Below are positions 1 through 6,996 of a DNA stretch of 10,979 bases, one piece after another. The notes beneath the pieces are model-generated. The model was not told the origin of the DNA. It saw nothing but the letters and a program-made list of their open reading frames with translations, and did no database searches. A program made the position numbers and the translations under genes. The DNA comes from Actinobacteria bacterium UBA5182. Lineage in GTDB: Bacteria; Actinomycetota; UBA4738. The DNA is taken from NCBI GenBank assembly GCA_002413185.1, contig DHWM01000116.1, forward strand, positions 354 to 11,332, read 5' to 3'. Position 1 is the stretch's first letter. Each line of letters opens with the position of its first letter.

Positions 1-732
1 CCGATCGTCGACACGTGGTGGCAAACCGAGACCGGCTGCATCCTGATCACGCCACTGCCCGGTATCACCAAGCTCAAGCCGGGCTCGGCGACCCATCCGT
101 TCCCCGGGATCGAAGCCGACATCTACGACGAACAGGGCGCCTCTGTGCCCTCCGGCGGCGGCTACCTGGTCCTGAAGCGACCGTGGCCTTCGATGTTCCG
201 GACGATCTACGGCGACCCCGACCGGTACGTGGAGACGTACTTCTCGCGATACGGCAACGACGTCTACCTGGCCGGCGACGGGTGCAAGCGGGACGAGGAG
301 GGCTACTACTGGCTGCTCGGGCGGATCGACGACGTGATGAACGTGGCCGGGCACCGCATCTCGACGTACGAGGTGGAATCGGCGCTGGTGGACAATCCGA
401 AGGTGGCGGAGGCGGCGGTGGTGGCAAAGAGCGACCCCCAGCTCGGCCAGGCCATCACGGCATTCGTCACCCTGAAGGGCTCGGAGCAGCCCAGCGACGA
501 GGTCGCGGCGGAGCTCCGCGAACACGTGGCGAAGGTCATCGGCAAGATCGCCCGACCCCAGCACCTCATCTTCACCGAGGATCTGCCGAAGACCCGCTCG
601 GGGAAGATCATGCGGAGGCTGCTTCGGGACGTGGCCGAGGGCCGGGAGCTCGGTGACGTCACCACGCTCGCCGACCAGGAGATCGTGGACAAGATCCGCA
701 GCATGTCGGGAGCCGGCGGCGAGGAAGAGTGA
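1..732 (+). CDS. acs: acetyl-CoA synthetase, C-terminal part (5' end outside window)
   Basis: The gene is already open at base 1, so its N-terminal part lies outside the window; 243 codons remain of a family usually near 650 residues. Acs is a cytoplasmic adenylate-forming enzyme that converts acetate, ATP and CoA to acetyl-CoA through acetyl-AMP. The visible part starts with the acetyl-AMP binding signature DTWWQTETG. It then shows the hinge and C-terminal domain motif GRIDDVMNVAGHRIS and, near the end, PKTRSGKIMRR. The lysine at codon 604-606 in that last motif is the catalytic lysine for adenylation; in characterised Acs enzymes it is switched off by acetylation and restored by sirtuins. 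The stop TGA overlaps the GTG start of the crotonase gene, so the two are probably translationally coupled. A propionyl-CoA synthetase is possible but less likely from the WWQTETG context. Identification as an Acs-type enzyme is very secure. Confidence 0.96.
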   Translation, partial: PIVDTWWQTETGCILITPLPGITKLKPGSATHPFPGIEADIYDEQGASVPSGGGYLVLKRPWPSMFRTIYGDPDRYVETYFSRYGNDVYLAGDGCKRDEEGYYWLLGRIDDVMNVAGHRISTYEVESALVDNPKVAEAAVVAKSDPQLGQAITAFVTLKGSEQPSDEVAAELREHVAKVIGKIARPQHLIFTEDLPKTRSGKIMRRLLRDVAEGRELGDVTTLADQEIVDKIRSMSGAGGEEE

Positions 733-1529
733 CCGTCGGGGTCGAAACCGACGGTCAGGTCACCGTCGTCACCATCGACCGTCCGGAGGTTCGAAACGCC
801 ATCGATCCCTCCACCGCCGCCGCACTCGCGGACGCCTTCCGGGCGTTCGATGCGGACGAGACGTCCCACGTGGCCGTGCTCACCGGGGCCGGCAGCACGT
901 TCTGCGCCGGCGCCGACCTGAAGGCGCTGGCTCGAGGCGAGGTGCACCGTCTGGCCGATGACGGGGACGGGCCGCTCGGTCCCACCAGGATGGTGCTGTC
1001 CAAGCCGGTGATCGCGGCCATCGAAGGGTACGCCGTCGCGGGAGGGTTCGAGCTGGCCCTGTGGTGCGACCTCCGGGTGGCCGCCCGGGACGCCACGTTC
1101 GGATTCTTCGACCGGAGGTTCGGGGTTCCGCTGGTCGATCTGGGGACGATCCGCCTGCCCAGGCTGATCGGACACAGCCGGGCGATGGATCTCATCCTCA
1201 CGGGACGCCCGGTCGCCGGGGAGGAGGCCGCTGAGATGGGGTTGGTCAACAGGGTGGTCGAGCCCGGTCGTGCGCTGGCGGCAGCGACGGATCTTGCACA
1301 CGAGCTCGCGCGGTTGCCTCAAGCGTGCATGCGCTCGGACCGGCTCTCCGCCTACGAGCAATGGTCGCTCCCGACCGAGGATGCGATCCGCAACGAGTTG
1401 CGCCGCGGCCTCCAGGCGGTCTCCTCAGGTGAGACGGCGGCGGGAGCGGAGCGCTTCGCCAAGGGCGCGGGCCGCCACGGCCGGCCCACCAGCGATCGAC
1501 CGGGAGAGGGCGACGAGATCCAGGAGTGA
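729..1529 (+). CDS. crotonase / enoyl-CoA hydratase family protein
   Basis: A 266-residue protein of normal crotonase length, acting on acyl-CoA thioesters in the cytoplasm. The two oxyanion-hole segments are present: CAGADL at residues 59-64 and the AVAGGFELAL region at 102-111. The residue matching Glu144 of rat enoyl-CoA hydratase is present (Glu108). The residue matching Glu164 is Asp128, in FFDRRFGVP. By family knowledge, many actinobacterial paralogs with the RRFGVPL...GTIRLPRLIG block lack the second glutamate and are annotated only as crotonase-like, so true hydratase activity is uncertain. The GTG start is chosen because it overlaps the acs stop (GTGA) behind a purine-rich GAGGAAGAG stretch. 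The polar tail after GAERFAKGAGRHG is probably unstructured. Role in the operon is inferred: acyl-CoA processing alongside acetate activation. Confidence 0.92.
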   Translation: MTVGVETDGQVTVVTIDRPEVRNAIDPSTAAALADAFRAFDADETSHVAVLTGAGSTFCAGADLKALARGEVHRLADDGDGPLGPTRMVLSKPVIAAIEGYAVAGGFELALWCDLRVAARDATFGFFDRRFGVPLVDLGTIRLPRLIGHSRAMDLILTGRPVAGEEAAEMGLVNRVVEPGRALAAATDLAHELARLPQACMRSDRLSAYEQWSLPTEDAIRNELRRGLQAVSSGETAAGAERFAKGAGRHGRPTSDRPGEGDEIQE

Positions 1530-1554
1530 GGAAGACCTCCTCCGGTTGCGTTCG

Positions 1555-2139
1555 ATGTGGGACCGGGAGGCCGAAGGCTACGACCGGCAGATCGCGTTCT
1601 TCGAGCGAGTGCTGTTCGAAGGCGGCCGGGAATGGGCGTGCTCCCAAGCGAGGGGCGACGTCCTCGAGGTGGCGATCGGAACGGGCCGGAACCTTCCCTT
1701 CTATCCCCCAGAGGTCCGGATCACCGGCGTCGAGCTCAGTCCAGCGATGCTCGCCATCGCCAGGGAGCGGGCCAAGAGGCTGGAGCGAGCCGCCTCATTC
1801 GTCGAGGGCGACGCCCAGCGCCTGCCTTTTCCGAGCGAGTCGTTCGACGCGGTGGTGTGCACGCTCTCGCTGTGCAACATCCCGGACGTCGGCGCGGCCG
1901 TCGTGGAGATGCGGCGGGTCCTGCGGCAGGCTGGCCGCCTCTTGCTGGTCGACCACATCCGGAGCTCGGTGCGGCTGGTCCGGTGGATCCAGCGGCTCAT
2001 GGAGCTTCTGACCGTCCGGCTGGGCGGCGATCATCTGGTCCGCCGTCCGTTGGAGGCCGTCGTCCGCGCCGGCTTCGTCCTGGAGCGACACCATCGATCG
2101 AAGTGGGGGATCGTCGAACGGGTGGCCGCCCGCAAGTGA
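1555..2139 (+). CDS. class I SAM-dependent methyltransferase (UbiE/METTL7-like), start uncertain
   Basis: A 194-residue class I methyltransferase when started at ATG 1555. SAM-binding motif I is VLEVAIGTGRN (37-47), the acidic end of strand 2 is GVELS (58-62), and motif II/III is GDAQRLPFPSESFDAVV (85-101). The fold resembles ubiquinone/menaquinone- and METTL7-type small-molecule methyltransferases; the substrate cannot be read from sequence. The start is unclear. The in-frame residues just before ATG 1555 (LLRLRS) look homologous to family N-termini, so TTG 1546 is an alternative. The attractive GTG at 1526, which overlaps the crotonase stop as GTGA, is in the wrong frame and would need one missing base to join this frame. 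The gene is the last of the acs-crotonase cluster, and its stop touches the stop of the converging epimerase gene. Family call is secure, N-terminus is not. Confidence 0.9.
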   Translation: MWDREAEGYDRQIAFFERVLFEGGREWACSQARGDVLEVAIGTGRNLPFYPPEVRITGVELSPAMLAIARERAKRLERAASFVEGDAQRLPFPSESFDAVVCTLSLCNIPDVGAAVVEMRRVLRQAGRLLLVDHIRSSVRLVRWIQRLMELLTVRLGGDHLVRRPLEAVVRAGFVLERHHRSKWGIVERVAARK

Positions 2140-3132
2140 TCACACGGGGGTTCGCCGCCGAGCGAGGATGTCGGCTTCCCGGCCAGGGTCCAGCCCGGCT
2201 CCCATCGGTTGAGCCTGGTCTCGTCCCCGGTCCCAGGCCAGCGTGTCGGCGACGGTCTCGGCGAGCGGCCGGAACGTGAGCCCGGCCCTGAGGGGACGCC
2301 CCAGGTCGGCTTGGAGCATCCCGCCGGCTTCGGCTTCGGGGATCCACAGCGGGACCTCCATCCACGGCGCCACCCCCGCTTCCAGCAGGAAGTCGTCGGG
2401 GATCCACGTGAACCGGGCGTCACTTCCGCTGGCCCGCCGGCATTCCTCCAGCACCTCACCCATGGTGAGCCGCCCGGCCGGGCCGGTCGCGTTCAGGACG
2501 CCGGTTCGATGCTCCTCGGCCAGCCGGAGCATCCAGGCGGCGACGTCGCGGGCGTCGATGAACTGGACGGGTCGATCGGGCGAGCCCGGTGCCAGGACGT
2601 CCCCACCCCGTGCCACCCGTCGAACCCAGTAGGTGAACCGGTCGGTCGGGTCGAGCGGACCCACCATCAGGCCGGGCCGGATCACCAGGCTTCGGTCCCC
2701 GAACGCGTCGTACACCTCCCGCTCGCACAGGACCTTCAGCCCGCCGTAGGTGTCCCCATCGATCTGTTCGACCGTTTCGTCCTGGAGCGTAGCCAGGGGG
2801 CTGTCCTCGTCGAAGCCGGCAGGGACCGGATCGGCGTAGACCGACATCGACGACACGAAGATGCAGTGATCGACGGAGCCCGACAGCAGCCGGGCCGAGG
2901 CGCCGACCACCCTGGGGAAGTAGCCGCACATGTCGGCCACGACGTCCCACCGTCGACCCGAGAGCGCGGCCAACCCTCCATCCCGGTCACCCCGGAGGTG
3001 CTCGGCCCGGGGGACGGCGTCCCGGTCGGTCTCTCCCCGATTGAACAGCGTCACCCGGTGGCCAGCGTCGACAGCCATGTCAGCCAGGTGGCGCCCGGCG
3101 AACCGCGTCCCTCCCAGGATGAGAAGGTCCAC
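2140..3132 (-). CDS. NAD-dependent epimerase/dehydratase (extended SDR) family protein
   Basis: A 330-residue extended short-chain dehydrogenase/reductase, expected in the cytoplasm. The N-terminal Rossmann motif is GGTRFAG (residues 7-13), followed by the NRG segment at 31-33. The active-site region has SSMSVYA (94-100) and the catalytic pair Tyr129-x3-Lys133 (YGGLK), then RPGLMVGPLDPTDRFTYWV and the FIDARDVAAWM segment typical of sugar-nucleotide epimerase relatives. The substrate is not determinable; it could be a nucleotide sugar or another reductase substrate. GTG 3132 is the start because it lies 7 nt after the rlmN stop, giving a two-gene unit; the Shine-Dalgarno sequence is weak (AGGT), consistent with coupling. 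It converges on the methyltransferase gene with no spacer, both stops lying in TGATCA. Family is secure, function is not. Confidence 0.9.
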   Translation of the reverse strand: MDLLILGGTRFAGRHLADMAVDAGHRVTLFNRGETDRDAVPRAEHLRGDRDGGLAALSGRRWDVVADMCGYFPRVVGASARLLSGSVDHCIFVSSMSVYADPVPAGFDEDSPLATLQDETVEQIDGDTYGGLKVLCEREVYDAFGDRSLVIRPGLMVGPLDPTDRFTYWVRRVARGGDVLAPGSPDRPVQFIDARDVAAWMLRLAEEHRTGVLNATGPAGRLTMGEVLEECRRASGSDARFTWIPDDFLLEAGVAPWMEVPLWIPEAEAGGMLQADLGRPLRAGLTFRPLAETVADTLAWDRGRDQAQPMGAGLDPGREADILARRRTPV

Positions 3133-3139
3133 CGCGGAC

Positions 3140-4183
3140 CTATCCCACTCGCGCCAGCTCCCACCGGAGCTGCCCGCACGCCGCCTCGATCTCCCGTCCT
3201 CGGGTGTCCCTGACCGTCACCGGAACCCCGCCGTTCCGGAGGATGTCGGCGAAGGTAGCGATGCGCCGCCTCGAGCTCGGCCGGGAGGTGCTTCCGGGGG
3301 TCGGGTTCATCGGGATCAGGTTCACGTGGGCCCGAAGCCGCCGGGCGATGGGAACCAGGAGCGAAGCCTGCCGGTCGGAGTCGTTGACGCCGTCGATCAT
3401 GGCCCACTCGATGGAGGGGCGACGGTGGGTTCGGTTCCTCCACTCGGTGATCGCGGCCTCGAGCTCGGCCAGCGGCCACAGGCGGTTCACCGGTACCAGG
3501 TCGTTTCGAAGCTCATCGTCGGCGGCGTGGAAGCTCACGGCCAGCCCGACCTGGGGGTGGTCCGCGGCGAGGCGGCGGATGCCCGGGACCACGCCCACCG
3601 TGGACACGGTCACGTGGCGGGCTCCCAGATCCATCCCGGCCGGGTCGAGCAGGCGGGAGATCGAATCGCGGGTGGCACGGTAATTCGCCATGGGCTCGCC
3701 CATGCCCATGAACACCACGTTGGTGACCCGGCGGGGCGTGGACGGGGGAAGGTGCCTCGCGGCCCGGGCCGCCCACACCATCTGGGCCGCGATCTCTCCA
3801 GCGGTCAGATTGCCCTTCAAGCCCATCTGCCCCGTTGCGCAGAACCCGCACCCCATGGCGCATCCGGCCTGCGAGGACACACAAACCGTGACTCGATCCC
3901 GGTAGCCCATCAGGACGGTTTCCACCACATGCTGCTCGCCGAACCGGATCAGGCCTTTCCTGGTGGAACCGTCGTCGGCCGTGCGCTCGGCCAGGATTTC
4001 CAGGTGCTCCGGGAGCTCTTCGGCCAGCCGGTCTCGCAGGGCGGTGGGGAGATCCGTCATCTCATCGTACGTCGCTGCACGTCCCCACAGCGCCGCGTAC
4101 AGCTGCTTGGCGCGGTAGCGAGGGTAGCCCCAGCCCTCGATCCTCTCGGCGAGCTCACCGGGCCCCAGGTCGTAGACCGTCAC
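3140..4183 (-). CDS. rlmN: dual-specificity 23S rRNA/tRNA adenine-C2 methyltransferase RlmN
   Basis: A 347-residue radical-SAM enzyme of normal RlmN length. RlmN methylates C2 of A2503 in 23S rRNA and A37 of certain tRNAs, supporting translation fidelity. The iron-sulfur cluster motif CxxxCxxC is Cys108, Cys112 and Cys115 (GCAMGCGFCATG). The two mechanistic cysteines are also present: Cys101 (VCVSSQ) and Cys336 near the C-terminus (EAACGQLRW), corresponding to E. coli Cys118 and Cys355. Other family marks are FMGMGEPMANY, STVGVVPGI, SFHAADDELR and the LIPMNPTPGS segment. The Cfr resistance paralog is a theoretical alternative, but the sequence reads as RlmN. GTG 4183 is taken as the start because the protein begins with the usual YDL...L region. 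It is divergent from the SURF1 gene and probably cotranscribed with the downstream epimerase. Confidence 0.96.
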   Translation of the reverse strand: MTVYDLGPGELAERIEGWGYPRYRAKQLYAALWGRAATYDEMTDLPTALRDRLAEELPEHLEILAERTADDGSTRKGLIRFGEQHVVETVLMGYRDRVTVCVSSQAGCAMGCGFCATGQMGLKGNLTAGEIAAQMVWAARAARHLPPSTPRRVTNVVFMGMGEPMANYRATRDSISRLLDPAGMDLGARHVTVSTVGVVPGIRRLAADHPQVGLAVSFHAADDELRNDLVPVNRLWPLAELEAAITEWRNRTHRRPSIEWAMIDGVNDSDRQASLLVPIARRLRAHVNLIPMNPTPGSTSRPSSRRRIATFADILRNGGVPVTVRDTRGREIEAACGQLRWELARVG

Positions 4184-4244
4184 GCCACGAGCGTACCGGA
4201 CGGCCGGGTGGATTCCTTCGGCTGCTGATAGTGGCGAAGCCCTC

Positions 4245-4250
4245 TAGGCT
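4245..4250 (+). promoter_or_regulatory. possible -10 box (TAGGCT) of a leaderless SURF1 transcript
   Basis: TAGGCT fits the actinobacterial TANNNT -10 pattern and ends 10 nt before ATG 4261, so transcription would begin only a few bases before the start codon. No Shine-Dalgarno sequence is visible between them, which agrees with leaderless translation. No convincing -35 hexamer is seen at the usual distance. The site sits in the 77-nt gap between the divergent rlmN and SURF1 genes. Confidence 0.35.
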
Positions 4251-4260
4251 CGCAACGGAC

Positions 4261-5022
4261 ATGGCGAGGTTCCTGCTCTCCCGAAAATGGATCGTGGCGC
4301 ACCTCTTCGTGCTGATCGTCGTGGCCGGATGCGTCGTTGCCGGGTTCTGGCAGCTCGACCGGTTGCATCAGCGGCGGGCCTTCAATGCGCGGGTGGAAGC
4401 ACAGTTGACGGTGCTGCCGGTCCTCCTGGACCGGCTCATCCCGGCGGGGTCCTCTCCCGATCCGGGTGCGCTGGCCTACCGGCGGGTGGAAGTGGAAGGG
4501 ACGTACGACCACGCCGACGAGGTCATCCTGCTGGGGCGAGAGCTCGACGACAACCCCGGCAACCACGTGCTGACGCCACTCCTTCTCCCGGACGGTGGGG
4601 CCATCGTGGTCGATCGCGGGTGGGTGCCGTTCGACCTGGATCGTCCGCCGGTTGCGCCGGCCGCGCCGCCGGGGGGAACCGTGCGGCTGACCGGGGTGCT
4701 GTTCCCGTCGGAGGTGAACGAGGTGTCTTCGCCGGCCTCGGGGGAGAAGGTGACCACGCTGACCAAGCTCGACCTCGGTCGGATCGCCCAGCGGATCCGG
4801 AGCTCCTCCACGCTGCCCCTCTACCTGTGGCTCCAGACGCAGCAGCCGGGCCAGGCAGGATCGCTACCGCGGAGGGTCCCACTCCCGGAGCTGAGCGAGG
4901 GGCCGCACCTCAGCTACTCGATCCAGTGGTTCTCGTTCGCGCTGATCGGAATGGTGGGCTACCCGATCTTCATCCGCCGGGAGATGGCCCGAACGCCTCC
5001 GCATTCAGGCCGTGATCAGTGA
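4261..5022 (+). CDS. SURF1 family cytochrome oxidase assembly protein
   Basis: A 253-residue membrane protein of the SURF1/Shy1 family, which assists heme a insertion and assembly of cytochrome c oxidase. It has the classic two-helix layout: TM1 at about residues 10-29, ending in the GFWQLDRL signature, and TM2 at about 220-240, preceded by LSYSIQWFSFALIGM. The large domain between them faces outside the cytoplasm and holds the family blocks VEVEGTYD, LLGREL, GNHVLTPLL and VVDRGWVPFD. A GTG at 4231 would add ten residues, but ATG 4261 gives the typical MARFLLS start directly before TM1 and suits the -10 box at 4245. No cytochrome oxidase subunit genes are in the window. Its 3' end overlaps the converging GlsB-like gene by 7 nt. 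Identification is secure. Confidence 0.94.
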   Translation: MARFLLSRKWIVAHLFVLIVVAGCVVAGFWQLDRLHQRRAFNARVEAQLTVLPVLLDRLIPAGSSPDPGALAYRRVEVEGTYDHADEVILLGRELDDNPGNHVLTPLLLPDGGAIVVDRGWVPFDLDRPPVAPAAPPGGTVRLTGVLFPSEVNEVSSPASGEKVTTLTKLDLGRIAQRIRSSSTLPLYLWLQTQQPGQAGSLPRRVPLPELSEGPHLSYSIQWFSFALIGMVGYPIFIRREMARTPPHSGRDQ

Positions 5023-5309
5023 CGGGCGAAGCCTCGCCGCCCTCGGAGCAGGCCTCTGTGGCCGCGGCGGCTGAACGCTCGCCAGATCAGCAAGACGATG
5101 ATGGCGCCGATGATGGAGCCGAGCAGTCCCGCTGGCGTGAACGTCTTGTTCCCTTTCTCCAGCAGTGTCGCCAGCAGGCCGCCCACCACCGAGCCGATGA
5201 GCCCAAGGACGATGGTCCCGAGGATCCCCAGCCGGTCCCGTCCCGGAACCAGGAGCCGGGCGATGGCGCCCGCGACCAGGCCGACCAATATCCAGACGAT
5301 GATGCCCAC
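5016..5309 (-). CDS. GlsB/YeaQ/YmgE family small membrane protein
   Basis: A 97-residue, very hydrophobic protein with three predicted membrane helices at about residues 3-18, 29-49 and 58-76, and a basic tail (RRGHRGLLRGRRG). The pattern of glycine-rich helices (GIIVWILVGLVAGAIARLL, then GIIGTI-like LGILGTIVLGLIGSVVGG, then GSIIGAIIVLLIWRAF) is that of the GlsB/YeaQ/YmgE family, once named transglycosylase-associated protein. It is linked to stress responses, but its biochemical role is unknown. GTG 5309 is chosen because a strong Shine-Dalgarno AGGGAGGA (minus strand, 5321-5314) lies 4 nt upstream. The gene follows the broken secreted-protein gene on the same strand after 74 nt, and its stop overlaps the end of the SURF1 gene. 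Confidence 0.9.
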   Translation of the reverse strand: MGIIVWILVGLVAGAIARLLVPGRDRLGILGTIVLGLIGSVVGGLLATLLEKGNKTFTPAGLLGSIIGAIIVLLIWRAFSRRGHRGLLRGRRGFARH

Positions 5310-5330
5310 GATGTCCTCCCTGTGTGAGGC

Positions 5331-5346
5331 CGAACGTTTCGAACGT
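5331..5346. repeat. CGAACGT direct repeat upstream of the GlsB-like gene
   Basis: Two exact copies of the heptamer CGAACGT lie at 5331-5337 and 5340-5346, a 9-bp period, 22 to 37 nt before the GlsB-like start on its coding strand's upstream side. The position would suit an activator or repressor site, but direct repeats this short can arise by chance. Confidence 0.4.
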
Positions 5347-5383
5347 ACCCACCCCAGGGCCCACCGAAGCAGGGCTCAGCGGA

Positions 5384-6996
5384 CTACGGCTTGGCCTCCC
5401 AGTTGAACGTCTTGTCGCCGCTGCTGAAGATGTCGCCGCCGTTCGTCCACTGGTTGGTCAGCCATACCTCGCCGTGGGCGGCCGTGGCGCTGCCTGCCGG
5501 GTCCGGTGTGGCCCCGCCGTAGTCGCCCCACCGGCACGGGCTGCATGTGAACCCGCTGTCCGCGACCCCGGACTGCTTGACCAGCACGTACCCGGACTGT
5601 GCGTTCGTCCCGGCCTTCGACACCATCTGGATGGCCGGGAAGGTGTTCGAGGACGATGTGGTGAACCCCACCACCATCGAATCTCCGTGTGAGCACGATG
5701 TCGCCGTGCACGCCCGGTCGTTGGATGCCGGCGTTGAACGAATACAGCGACGAGCTGGTGGCGCTGCCGGACTGCACCACTGTGCCGCTGCCCTGGGGCG
5801 TGGGTTTGATCTCGTACCACCGGACCTGGGCGCCGGCACCACCCAGCACCGCGTGGGCGACCCACACCGTGGTCGCGTTGGCGACCGGGTCGAAGCCGGA
5901 GACGGCGTGGGTGATCCGCCCGTCGAGCGTGTCGAGCGTGTCGAGCGTGTTCACCGAGTTCTTCTGGGGGGCGTTTGCGGGGTTCGTGTACGACCCCACG
6001 GTGATGGAGTCGGGGGCTGAGATCTGCGGCACGCTCGGGTTCGAACCATTCGGGGTCAGCGTGAACACCGTGAGCTTCGTCCCGGTTCCACAGTTCGGCG
6101 GGCATTCGATGTCCGACATCGACATGATGTAGCCGGTCGAGGATGGGTCCGTCTGGATGGCCGGCGTTGGCGTGAAGGCCTGCGTGCCGTCCTCGTTGAG
6201 GAGCCCCGTGATCTTCCCGGTGCCGAACGAGGTGGCGGAGGGGCAGGTGGTGACGGCTCCAGTCCCCTGGGGCTTCTTGACCCACAGGATGTCGGAGGAG
6301 GTCGTCTGCGGAGCTGCTGGCACCCGCGTAGAAGTTGACCCCGATCATCAGGAAGTCCTTCGTCTGGCCCAGCTTCGGGTAGTCGGGGATGCTCGAGGTC
6401 GAATAATTGAAGCTGGTCTCGTAGTTGCAGAAGCTCCCCGGGATCGACGTGGGATTGGCGGTCTTGCTGTAGCCCCAGTCCATCTTGGCGTTGTTCACAT
6501 TGAGGACGTTGTAGTAGAAGCGTTGGGTGTGCGGGTCCCACAGGACCATGGGATCGCTCTCGCCGCTGTGTCCGCTTAGGGTGGTCAGCGAGGCGCCGGC
6601 GAGCTTGGATCCGGCCCTCGTGTAGATGCCCATCTTCTGGTTCACGACCTCGACGTAGCTGTTCGGGCCGATGGCGCCGTTGGCGTCGGGTGGGGAAACG
6701 TTGGAGGTCGCCACGCCCGGCCAGTGCGCCCCGATAGTCGGTGTGCGCAGCGTGGCGGCCGTGGCGAGGTTCGCCGCGGGCTGGATGGCGGCGGCGATGG
6801 CGGCCGCGTTGGCCTTGGCCCGCTCCAGCGTGGCCACGCCACGCAGCGGGAGGTAGCCGTGGGTCTGCAGGTAGCGCTTGGCGTCGAACCGAGCCGTCTT
6901 CGCCGGGCCGGCACTGGCCGGGCCGGCGGCTGTGAGCGTGGCCAGCATCAACCAGCTGAGCGCGACCGACATGAGCAACAGGACGCGTTTCCTCAC
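5384..6996 (-). pseudogene. large secreted protein, interrupted by two apparent +1 frameshifts
   Basis: One protein is spread over three reading frames. Segment 1 runs from 6996 to about 6310 and ends near FYAGASSSAD. Segment 2 runs from about 6320 to 5690, from TSSDILWVKKP to GDIVLT. Segment 3 runs from about 5687 to 5384, from GDSMVVGF to the end NWEAKP. Each junction needs removal of one base; at the second, dropping one A in the minus-strand ACACGG (5690-5685) gives a smooth VLTGDSMVVGF. Repaired, it would be about 536 residues. GTG 6996 is the likely start: AGGGGG lies 6 nt upstream, and the product begins with a signal peptide (MRKRVLLL..., hydrophobic core, ASA cleavage motif at 27-29). 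The body resembles extracellular repeat/propeller-like proteins (PPDANGAIGPNSYVEVVN, SDPMVLWDPHTQRFYYN). I cannot assign a substrate. Read unrepaired, it yields a chimeric C-terminus. Whether this is decay or assembly error is open. Confidence 0.8.
5922..5948. repeat. 9-bp tandem repeat, three copies, inside the secreted-protein gene
   Basis: GTCGAGCGT occurs three times in a row at 5922-5930, 5931-5939 and 5940-5948. On the coding (minus) strand it encodes Thr-Leu-Asp three times. The period is a multiple of three, so copy-number change would keep the frame. It lies in segment 2 of the broken gene, in a likely surface loop between NSVN and GRITHAVSG. Confidence 0.9.

Noticed and set aside
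306..1361. Minus-strand open frame opposite acs and the crotonase gene
   Set aside because: Low-complexity product, spanning two well-identified genes on the other strand.
2209..4228. Plus-strand open frames opposite the epimerase and rlmN genes
   Set aside because: The minus strand carries unmistakable SDR and radical-SAM motifs; the plus-strand products have none.
5331..5346. LexA/SOS box (CGAAC-N4-GTTCG)
   Set aside because: The second half-site is CGAAC again, a direct and not an inverted repeat, so it does not fit the actinobacterial SOS box.
5922..5948. CRISPR-like array
   Set aside because: The repeat unit is only 9 bp with no spacers and is part of a coding sequence.
6038..6047. 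GGTTCGAACC resembling a tRNA T-arm
   Set aside because: No acceptor, D-arm or anticodon arm surrounds it, and it lies inside coding sequence (GSNP region of the secreted protein).
5685..6320. Programmed ribosomal frameshifting in the secreted-protein gene
   Set aside because: Two separate +1 events would be needed, and I see no slippery site, stop-codon pause or stimulatory structure at either junction.
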